Shown here piece after piece: positions 20,677-30,458 of a stretch of DNA of 64,000 bases. Each line of letters opens with the position of its first letter. The stretch's first letter is position 1. Origin of the DNA: Dactylonectria macrodidyma (Eukaryota > Ascomycota > Sordariomycetes > Hypocreales > Nectriaceae). The DNA lies in NCBI GenBank assembly GCA_020744425.1, contig JAGMUV010000038.1, forward strand, positions 248,001-312,000, read 5' to 3'. The notes under the pieces were generated by a model, which made no database searches, was not told the origin of the DNA, and saw only the letters and a program-made list of their open reading frames with translations. Made by a program: the position numbers and the translations under genes.

Positions 20677-22497
20677 ATGACACCAACCACCACCCTTGAT
20701 GCCAGCCGGCAGAAGCAGCAGCAGGCTCATCCTCCTTCTCCTTCACTAGTGGAAACCTCATCCCCGCGTGAAGACAAAGACAACGGCCCGTCGACCTCTG
20801 GCGTCGGAGCTTCCAACGAGCCAATATGGATCCCCTCTGACGTCGACTCCGACGCGGAGGATGATGGAGATGACGGTCAAGATTTTGATGGCTCGCGATC
20901 CGATGCCACGCTTCCATCGATCAACAGTCTTGCTGCACAGTCTCAGCCCAGGAACACGATCCATGCGGGTAAGTCCTAAAGACCGTCTGCTCTCTAAAAA
21001 CACCGGAGGTCTAACAGCCGATCCAGACAGCCCCAGCAAGGTGTTTGATGACATGGATGCTGTTCTTTATGTCGACTTAACTACAGCTTGCGCAATTGAG
21101 TCAGATGCCATGACCAGCGTGGTCAGTGGATCCCCAAGATCTTCGCCGCACACCGCCGTAAACCCTCCAACGCCAGCACGGACATCACAGACGCCCGATC
21201 TCGAGCATTTTCCCCCAGATCAGGCTCCTTGTCAAGGTGATGATGCGCCTGCGAGCGGTACCCTTGCATGCCATGATGGTATTCCAGAGACCCCCCACGA
21301 ATACCCTCAAAGACACCTGTCTCAAGACACGCCTGAAGGGCAGGGCCTTGCTACAGCCGACGCAACTGAGCGAAGCGCTGTCACCGGCGATGCTACACAT
21401 GTCGCAACACCGATCCCCTCATCGCGGAGTACTCCGGATCCCCCAACGCCAGCATGTGCGTCGCAGCCGCCCTCCCTTGCACCGCTTGACACGGACGATG
21501 CTCCGTGTCGAGGTGACGACATGTCTGTGAGCGCTACTCCTTCACGCCAAAACAGCATTCCTGGAGCACGTGACGCGTCCCCCCAAAGACAACCATCGTT
21601 CGAAACGCCTCAAGGGCAAGACCACGAAACGAGCGATCGCGGATCCGAAGACGTCGAGGCCCATGTATTGTCCGAGGGCGCACCTCAATCGTCTTCAGGA
21701 GCCCGCGCATCCCCTTCTCGGCCACTGGGTCCCATAACGCGCCGCCGCGCCCGTCGTCAGACTGTGCATAGATTGGTCCAAGACGACGATGATAGCAGCA
21801 GCGACGCGGGCAACGAGTCCCAAGGAAGTGAATCCCATCTTGATCGAGCGAATTTGCGGCGTGATAAAGACTATTATCCCTCTCACACAGAAGCCGAAGA
21901 GATGGGCCTAGAAGGCGACGAGTCTGACGGCGAAGATCAATGCCCACGCAAGCGCCGCAAGGTCTCGAGGTCCTCCGCCGGTTTGCTGCGCAATGCAGCA
22001 GCTAGTGTTGAGCGCCCTCGTCGGGGAAGACCGTCTTTGAGATCGTGGGGGAAGAATACCCAGGCAAGCGGTATCCTCAGCCCAGCGTCATCCCAGGCGA
22101 CGTCCGATGAGATCGAAGTCACGGCGGTTCTCGCCAGCTTTGAGGAATGGCCGCTCGAGAATGCTTCGCTCAAGCGCATAACCGAGAACGGCAAAACAAC
22201 TTTCCAGTTACAGTTCGACTGGACTCTTGTACAAAACATGGGCATGCCAGCAGCACCGCTCGGGATCGAGGTGATTTACCCTTGACACGGACGAGGAGCA
22301 AGGCCAAGCGTGCTTCAGCTCCAAGAGCCAAATACACCCCGCAGGAAGATGATCTTCTCATTGAGTTAAAGGAGGGTAGGGAGATGCTAGCGTGGCCCGA
22401 GATTCACCAGCGGTTCAGTGAGGCCCATCCAGGGCGGTCTGTCGAGAGTCTACAGGTCCATTACTCTACGAAGCTCAAGAATCGGGAAATATCCTAG
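20677..22497 (+). CDS. Disordered protein with C-terminal Myb/SANT domain
   Basis: Exon 1 (20677-20968) begins MTPTTTLDASRQKQQQ. An intron at 20969-21017 (GTAAGT, branch CTAAC, acceptor ACAG, phase 1) joins it to a long acidic, serine/proline-rich exon. Near its end comes a conserved-looking stretch (FEEWPLENASLKR, then TTFQLQFDWTL). The Myb/SANT domain lies in another frame further on: RAKYTPQEDDLLIELKEGRE, MLAWPEIHQRF, GRSVESLQVHYSTKLK. Joining the two needs either a 32-nt GT-AG intron at 22272-22303, below the usual fungal minimum, or a frameshift. The domain suggests DNA or chromatin binding. The gene lies between the nested transposon and a lipase-NLR. No partner is evident. Confidence 0.75.
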
Positions 22498-22890
22498 CAT
22501 AGTGCTAATGGGATGCAGGTCAAATATCAAGTGGTCGGTGTTCGTCTCTACGTAGGGCTTCGTAGTCTCCAATCACGCAAATTATATAGCACTTCATTTC
22601 TATCTCTCTTACCCTAAGTCTAGCATACATCACTGTTCCAGATGCAATTTATATGTTCTTCCTCGAAGGAGCAAATCATCGTGCTGCTTTCATGACGGGC
22701 GGATCAAAATGGTTTATGCATGCGATCGAAACAAATAACGGCGTATTGTTCCTCACCCTCCTGTCACTCCGGAATGCTCAGCGCCGATCTCACCAAGATC
22801 TGTCAACGAAGCAGCTCGAATTAAAGAGGCGCCTGTTCTGTGCAATCCTCCCTTGCATTTACCGCCTCGGTACGATTCTCCGGAGGCCAT
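22498..22890. other. Short intergenic region
   Basis: No gene seen. It separates the convergent 3' ends of the Myb-domain gene and the ankyrin NLR. Confidence 0.4.
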
Positions 22891-25800
22891 TTATTCAAGA
22901 TATGTGGCCGACAGGTCTTCTGGGCGCTCATCGAGCACCAGCACGTGAGAGCTGTCACGGCATCGGATACCTCCGTCAAAGCACTCAACGCACAAGTAGA
23001 AACCCCCGCTGTCGCACACTGTGCAAGAATACCCACAGCCTTCCCGGATGCATAGTGTACAGGCGTCGCACCAAGCGGATCCATGATCAAACGGAATAGA
23101 GGTGGCATTGACAGGAGCAGGGTCGTCAGGGATAGGACTGCCAGCCTTTTCGTCATACTGCACTAGGAGCTGAAGGACCCGAGGGTTGCCAGTGTGCCGT
23201 GCCCACCAGAAGAGACTCCGGCCAAAACCGTCTTGGTCCTCAATGGTCATGCCGCCAGCTGCGAGTAAAAGCTCCACCACTTCGAAGTGGCCGTTCCTCA
23301 CGGCAGCAAACAACGATGTCGAATGGTACCAGTCCTTGATGCCCGGGTCGATTCGCCCATCGGCAAGCAGCGCTTGAACCACGTCCTTGTACCCACATCT
23401 GGAAGCGAGGAACAACGCCGTACGACCATGATTGTCTCTCCACCTAGTTTCGACGCCCGGAGTTGTTAGCAGCAGCTTGACCACCTCGGTGTGTCCATCT
23501 TCTGATGCTGTATGCATTGGTGTACCACCGTCCTTGGTCGCAACTGTGATGTTAGCACCCTTCTCGATGAGCAGTTTGACCACCTCGATGTGTCCATTTC
23601 CCGATGCTGAATGCAATGGCGTCCACCCATCCTCATCTGTGGCTATAACACTAGCTCCCTTCTTGATGAGCAGCTTGGCCACCTCGATGTGCCCGCCCTG
23701 TGATGCTGCATGCAATGGCGTCCACCCATCCTCATCTGTGGCTATAACACTAGCTCCTTTCTCGATGAGCAGCTTGACCACTTCGCGGTGTCCATTCTCT
23801 GATGCCCAATGCAACGGCGTCCACCCGTCCTTGGTTGCAACCGCGGTGTCAGCTCCCTTCTCGATGAGCAACTTAACCACCTCGATGTGTCCACTTCGTG
23901 ATGCTGAATGCAATGGCGACTGCCCGTCCTTATATGTGGCTATAACACTAGCTCCTTTCTCGATGAGCAGCTTGACCACCTCGAGGTGTCCATTCTCTGA
24001 TGCCCAATGTAATGGCGTCCACCTGTCAATTTTGGTGGCCGTAATGGCTATCTTATCCCCTCTCTGGTTAAGAAGGAGTCCTATAACTTCCTTGTCAAAT
24101 CTTCGGGCAATAATAGACACCACCTCCTCCGTAATGGGGATGTCGTCTCCTCGCCGGTCGAGAAGTAGTCCCATAACTTCCTTGTCAAATCTTCGGGCAA
24201 TAATAGACACCACCTCCTCCGTAATGGGGATGTCGTCTCCTCGCCGGTCGAGAAGTAGTCCTATAACTTCCTTGTCAAATCTTCGGGCAATAATAGACAC
24301 CACCTCCTCCGTAACGGGGATGTCGTCTCCTCGCCGGTCGAGAAGTAATCCCATCACTTCCTTGCCATTCCACTCATTTCCTGCCGCAGCCTTCACCACC
24401 TCCTCCGTGATGGTGATGTCGTCTCCTCGCCGATCGAGAAGTATCGCCATCACTTCCTCGCCATTACATTCGTTTCCTGCTGCAGCCTTCACCACCTCCT
24501 CCGTGATGGTGATCTCGTCTCCTCGCCGATCAAGAAGTATCGCTATCACTTCCTCGCCATTATATTCGTTTCCTGCTGCAGCCTCCACCACCTCCTCCGT
24601 GATGGTGATCTCGTCTCCTCGCCGATCAAGCAGTATCGCTATCACTTCCTCGCCATTATATTCGTTTCCTGCTGCAGCCTCCACCACCTCCTCCGTGATG
24701 GTGATTTCGTCTCCTCGCCGGTCAAGAAGCAGCGCCATCACTTTTCTTCCAGAATTTCCTGCCGCAGCCTTCACCACCTCCTCCGTGATGACGATCTCGT
24801 CTCCTCGCCGGTCGAGAAGCAGCGCTATCACTTCCTCGCCATTATATTCGTTTCCTGATGCAGCCTTCACCACCTCCTCCGTAATAGGGATATCGTCACC
24901 TCGTCGGTCGAGAAGTAGTCCCATCACTTCCTTGCCATTCTCCCAATTTCCTGCCGCAGCATGCGCCACTCGCGTGGTAACGGTCCCTCCCAAGTCTAGC
25001 AGTACAGAAACAACCGTTGGATACCCCGAACTAGCAGCGCACTCGAGTGGCGTTACACCGGAAGCATCGACGCAATCAACTAAACGGATTAACTCCTCTG
25101 CCTTATGATGTCGATCATCTGAGCAAGAGACATAATGCGCAAGAGCGGGAATCCCCCACCGTGCAGCTACATGCAAAATGGAGAATTGCTGTGGAATCCT
25201 TTCAAAGAACACAAGGCGACGATGTGATCTTAGCCAGTACTCCCGACACGGAGAATTAATGTCGAAGAACTCCGCTTGCGAAGCCTTGACCTCGAATCTC
25301 GACTGCGCCATGCGCGCATGATTAGGCCAATCTCGAGTTGCATACTCTGAGAAATGGATATGTGATTGCTTCCCATCACGGAACTGCTCGATGAGGAGAT
25401 CAATGCAGCGATAGGCAAGGTGAGCATGTGCTTCGAGCTCGTTGATGAAATGGCCAGCCCCAGCCCCAGCTAAAAAGTCCTTCACGGACTGATGCAGTAA
25501 GAGCACCTTTTCGTCCTGAATGACGACCATTAGGCGGCAGGACGCGATTTGCTCGCGAGTAAACTGAATCCGGGTCTCCGCATCCTCCTCATCCTCGTGC
25601 AGTTGACAAGCCTCAGAGAGCTCTAACACGCTCAGAGGCCGCAGACACACGGCAACGTAGCTCAAAACGCGTCGGACTTCGTCGGGTCGGCCCCTCTGTT
25701 CAAGAGCTGTGTTGAGAAGCCTCTTGTAGAGTGAATGAAGCCCTTTAGGCATATCCTGTAAGACTCGGATGGCGTCCTTCGAAGGGATATCCTCAAGCTC

Positions 25801-27999
25801 TTTACAGGCTAAGCCAACCCAGAGGAAAGTACCGTCGGCTTTGTCTCTGAGGATATTGGCGACTAGTTCTTTAACCTTGCCTGTGTAGCGTTTTCTTTTA
25901 GCTAGGTCTGCCGTTCTTTCCTCGATGCATCGATCAATATCTTGCTTTGCCTCGGGGAAAGAAGCCAAGTCCTTATTCGCGAATTCTTCCATGTATTCGC
26001 GAATCTCGGGATACGGCCGACTAGTGACCATTATTCGGACATTTGGCGGTGCATTCCCGCTCTGAAAGGTTTCTTGCAGCTGTCGCAACAGGATGTCCTG
26101 CGATTCCCGATCGCATTCGTCCAGGGCATCAATGACGCAGTATTTTCGGCCGGTGTTCTGATCCGCCGCCGCATCCATGAATATTGTCCAGAGAGCATCG
26201 AACGACTTGAATAGCTCCGCCCCGCGCTCGTTGTACTTTGGCAAGAGGTAGTCGAGAAGCTGCGGGTGCTGCTGGACGAGTTGGAGGAGAAGCCCTCTGA
26301 CGATTGACGTGGCCGTCTTCCGCTTATCGAAGCCAGAGTCGCAGAAAAAGTATGCCAGCGTTTTCCTGTCCGTCACGGAGAAAGCTGTCGACAGCTCCCC
26401 AGTTAGGAAGATGGCCATGGTGGACTTTCCTGTTCCTGGGTTCCCATGGAGCCATAGAACCTGGGGCGCCTGGTCCTCTGGGTGGTCTGTTTGACAGGAA
26501 CCAAGCCAGGCAGTGAGCTCCTCCGTGCCAAATATCCACTCGCAGGTGCCGCGAGCGCGGTCTCCTTTCTTGCGTTTCAATGCGTTTTTGTCCTCGAGCG
26601 GGTCGGTCAGGAAGAGGTCACGTAGACACGCTTCAGCGTCGGGTTTCTGCTTCAATGCGTCTTGGCGGTCTGTCAGCAAGACTCGGAGAATATAGGCGAT
26701 GGTGGAACTTACGGGTACTATCGGTAATGATTGCCCTCGCTATAAACGATTAGCAAGTAGCATAAGTTGGCGAACGAGAACACGCACGATGTTGCCGACG
26801 CCTAACGACGTCCTTTGCATTGGCGCACATCTCGGAGATCACATCTGAGACCCTCAAGAATGACCGGTCGGTTGGGCCATGGTATTTATTTATCTTCAAG
26901 TGATCCGTTTGGAGGGCATATCTGTCGAGGCCTGGGATGCAAGCGGATGCCTCTTCCACGATCTAAGGATGTGAGGATGGATACTTGATGTTGACTGGAT
27001 CTCACGTACCATTCCTTTTGCCACTCTTCCAATTCCAAACCGCCGCCCATAGTCCGTTTCGTGGAGTTCGCTGAAACAGGAGACGGGCGTCGACAGCCTA
27101 TTGCGTAATTGGCAGAAGCGATGCAATCTGTCCCGTAGCTCAGGCTCGTCGAAACTGAGCTCCTTGGTGATTCCGCGGTGTGAACCTGCTGGCCCTATAA
27201 GCTGCGCGAGGAAATCGGCCAAGGGCTGCCACTTCGTGCCCCGGAAAGGAGTGCCTAGAAACACCATACCGACAGTCGCCTCCGGCAAGTACTTGTATTT
27301 GTCCTCGTCGTTGGCGTGCAGGAGGCCCTCGACGTCGTAAATTAGCCAAAAGCACAGCGCGGGTGGGAACATCAGCTCACATGTACGATGACATTTCCAC
27401 CTAGGCTATGGCCGACGAAGACAATTGGACGCTTAGAGGCATCGCCACGGAACGAGTGTATGCTGTGTACGAGCTCCTCTCCGCAGAGCTGGAGGCGCGT
27501 TTTCGGGGCGTCCGCGTGCCATGTCGACTCGTAATTGTACACTATAATCCTCGACTTGGGCACCTTCGCAGGCAGCATGTGGGGGTCTCGAAGCCAGTGG
27601 ATGCGCTTCTCGCCGTCCTTCCACGTCCAGGACCAGTCAACGTTTGATCCGAGGCCATGCACAGCAATGATGCTGCTTTGGTTAGATCGATGTTTCTCCA
27701 GAGCGATTAGAACACGTACTCAACCTCAGCATCGTCGGTGTTGTTGTCAGTCGGCCCAGGGTATAATATCTCAAGAGGCTGTCGGGCCCGATTCTATGCG
27801 GTATTAATATGCTGCTTAGTCAATCGTCGAGTCAACAAACCTGTTTCCTCTCCGGCGGCGACTTATCAGCGGAATGCTCCTGCACGGTTTTGGGCCGCGG
27901 TCGCGAGGTTGGCGATTGCTTTTTCGCCGACAACCACAGGTACGTGGCGCCAGCAACGCCGGCTAGAAGGAGGATTAGCCCGGATCGCACCCGATCCAT
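22891..27999 (-). CDS. Membrane-anchored lipase-like NACHT-ankyrin-ZZ NLR
   Basis: Seven exons are inferred: 27999-27841, 27778-27720, 27675-27381, 27327-27010, 26962-26788, 26739-26713 and 26669-22891. All phases agree, giving about 1,603 aa. Exon 1 encodes an N-terminal membrane segment (SGLILLLAGVAGATYLWLS). An alpha/beta-hydrolase of the SesB-like type follows, with AVHGLGSNVDWSW and the nucleophile elbow FVGHSLGG. It then has LGTPFRGTKWQ and a conserved lipase-NLR linker. NACHT follows, with Walker A GNPGTGKST and Walker B CVIDALDECD. Next come ten ~30-residue units built on LLDRRGDxIxITEEVV, about nine ankyrin repeats, and a C-terminal ZZ-type zinc finger (CDACTLCIREGCGYSCTVCD). The family is known for NLRs whose lipase is the toxic effector. 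The 27-nt sixth exon is the least certain part. Confidence 0.87.
24040..24945 (-). repeat. Ten tandem LLDRRGD-ITEEVV coding units
   Basis: About ten 87-96 bp units lie between the NACHT region and the ankyrin repeats. Each encodes KEVxxLLLDRRGDDIxITEE plus VVxAAAGN or VVSIIARRFD. The three units at about 24100-24345 are almost identical in DNA sequence, a sign of recent unequal exchange or conversion. Two spacer classes (AAAGNEYNG and IIARRFD) indicate block-wise expansion. Confidence 0.88.
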
Positions 28000-28243
28000 C
28001 CCCACCACCACGAAAGCTCTGTGAAGTTGTTACAGATGCTTGCGATTGTCGCTGGCTATCACGTTAAGTGGGGTACCAGGAGCGCTGGATTGTGGGGTAC
28101 AACGTCTACCTCGTAAACTCTAAAGGAGCAACGCTTGTGCTGGGTATTCGCTCGGCAAGAGACACGTCTAGGGGGGAAGAAGTCAAAAGACAGGGAATGG
28201 GAATGGGAAGGCAAGGCGCACGGAAACTTGGAGGCTGCGGAGT

Positions 28244-28251
28244 AGATTGGG
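28244..28251. repeat. 8-bp target-site duplication (AGATTGGG) of the intact MITE
   Basis: AGATTGGG occurs at 28244-28251 and again at 28945-28952, directly flanking the MITE. Confidence 0.95.
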
Positions 28252-28944
28252 TTACCTCAGCGAGCTCAGACCATTTCCAAGAGGAGTTTAGCGACTGCTG
28301 AAATCGGGCACGTGATTTAAGTAAACTCCTCGAGCAAATGGCCTGAGCGTTGTGTCCAACCCGCCCACTGCTCTGCCGGAATTTTGTACCTTATTTTTCG
28401 CGATTCTGGAGACCACGTTTTACGTATCCATCAATAACCACATCAAAGCACATTGTATTTGCCCTCAATTTCACTGGGCTGTGCACAAAGCTATGCTCTA
28501 TCTAGACATCTATTTTTGTACCATCCCTATGCCTGTGTCTTGTGGAAAACTCTGATATGTTGTGACCTCGACCACTTCGGAATCCTCATCCATTAGTAGG
28601 CGTATACTTATACTTGGGCGGGTCGGGTCGGGTGAAGAGATGGCCTGGGATAAACCGCGCACTCTGACGACATAAATCTTGGGCTGACATAGCCCAAAAT
28701 TCACTCAGTTGTAGAATGGCAGTCGATGAATCGAATGATCGCATTCAATTTACTAGATACCTTGTGGTTCTGGCTGAAAAAGTGTTTTAAGACGGAGTCC
28801 ATTTCGTTAGAAAAAACTCCGAACATGCCCAAAAATCTGGACAGGACGCTCAGGCCATTTGCTCGAGGAGTTTACTTAAATCACGTGCCCGATTTCAGCA
28901 GTCGCTAAACTCCTCTTGGAAATGGTCTGAGCTCGCTGAGGTAA
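28252..28944. mobile_element. Intact 693-bp MITE with perfect 99-bp terminal inverted repeats
   Basis: Begins TTACCTCAGCGAGCTCAGAC and ends with the exact inverse complement; the first 99 bases match the last 99 without mismatch. An AGATTGGG 8-bp duplication flanks it. It has no open frame of significance. It is nearly identical to the interrupted copy at 12249/18988 and shares ~250 bp at one end with the 6,039-bp element. It therefore looks like an internally deleted derivative mobilised in trans. The insertion lies about 250 bp upstream of the lipase-NLR start and could affect its promoter. Confidence 0.95.
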
Positions 28945-28952
28945 AGATTGGG

Positions 28953-29529
28953 CCTGGTCAGATCACGGGGACAGATCAGCTGACGTGGCAGGCTTTCTTT
29001 CATTGAATGGCTACGGTTGCCTAATAAACTCCTGTCGGGATGCGCCACAGCGCTTCAATCACACGATCTCGCAACCAATCATCCCTCATGCTAATTCATG
29101 CGACAAAGAGTACGCGCGCCACCAATCATCCTGCCAAAGGGGAACCCTTGTGGAACATGATCGCGAGCGGCGGCACCGTGATGTATTGTTCTAAACACAT
29201 CATGTCAATCTGCCACAGATAGCACTGTCTAGTTTCGTCAATTCCGGTTTCTTAGGGCCCTATTCTGGAGATGGCTGACAATTCTCGAAACGGAGGCGGA
29301 ATAGGAAGGCAGCAGAGTCGAGTGTTACCCTTTGTGCTCTCCGTCACACTTGGCCGGGTTTGAGCTAACAGTTTCGCTAACAGTGGCCTCCCTTCTCCAT
29401 CCGACTTCTCGAGCGCTAGGACAACCACGGCACCGATGCGTCTCAACACGATAACGACCGGCTCCTGTCGCTCTAGCCTGCATCGTACCGCACCGAGTCC
29501 GACGATCTGGCCGCCCCTGCTCGCCATGT
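28953..29529. other. No gene recognised
   Basis: Intergenic sequence right of the MITE, with no supported gene on either strand. Confidence 0.35.
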
Positions 29530-29770
29530 CACGACCTGCGTCGAAAAGGAGCTCGACTTGCGCCGGCTGACCAGCATTCACGGCTGGCTGTGGCTTGCGG
29601 GTCGGCCCGTGTCGCTGGTCGGCCGAGACGTCATCGTCACGGAGCAGATGGACATGCATCTTGTCTGGACGACGCGCCGAATATTCCTCGAACCTATCCC
29701 CCGCTCCCCGCTCTAGCCGCGCTTCTGGGAAGAGTACCTGCCCTGCGGACAAAGGCGCGACTGTCGCACC
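29530..29770 (+). pseudogene. DUF6601-like fragment
   Basis: The plus strand reads CVEKELDLRRLTSIHGWLWL, AGRPV, then VIVTEQMDMHLVWTTRRIFL, EPIPRSPL, a stop, and PRFWEEYL. I recognise this as the N-terminal conserved block of a fungal membrane-protein family (DUF6601, from memory). A segment between AGRP and the VTEQMDMHLVW block is shortened, an in-frame stop interrupts it, and the later membrane part is missing. It is a relic. Confidence 0.65.
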
Positions 29771-30458
29771 AGAGTAGAGGACTTCCTTTGGGCAAGCCAC
29801 GATATATCATCCACAACAAATTGTCATGCTTAATGGAACGGAATTGAGAACTCGTTCGGAGATAAGCTATGCCTCACAGAAAGAGAGGACCAGTACTCCG
29901 TACGATGGAGCTGGTACTAGCAGCGACAGCCAATGACGTCAGTAGCTTCTCCACTGATTGGGCTTGAGCGAGCAAGAGGTACATTCCCTTGAAGACCCCC
30001 ATTTGTTGGACCAAGCGCACTACGACCTACGCCATCCGGCTTCATACATCAACGTGATCCGCACAATGCCCACACCAGGCGCAGTCCTTGTCGCAGAGAG
30101 AATGGTTGTCACCGATATCAGAGTAGCCATCCCCCGAGGACGACCACACCTGCGACAGTACGTTCCAGAACCGGCAAGTGACATGCTGTTTGCTCCTACT
30201 CGTCGACCAGTTCAACGCAATCAGGAAACCAATGCTGTATCTCATCCCAGGACACCCAGAACCAATTTCTGTTTGCTGAATTACAGTGCGGAAGGGGCTC
30301 TATGAAGTCGTATGCGACATCGCGCTTGAGGAACGAGGTAGCCTAAGATATGCAGTAAATGTGCTGGCAGCGACTGAGAAGTCGTTTTTATCACGAATTA
30401 GCGCACGGGGTTCATCTAACAAGCGCCCCTACATGTTCATTCAAAATTGTATCCTTTC
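29771..30458. other. No supported gene
   Basis: One plus-strand frame (29958-30305) has no recognisable domain and unremarkable composition. I see no other structure. Confidence 0.35.

Noticed and set aside
23432..25108. Long plus-strand frame of 558 codons
   Set aside because: Antisense of the ITEEVV/ankyrin repeats of the lipase-NLR. Its repeated SSPRRSRS peptides only mirror the coding repeats.
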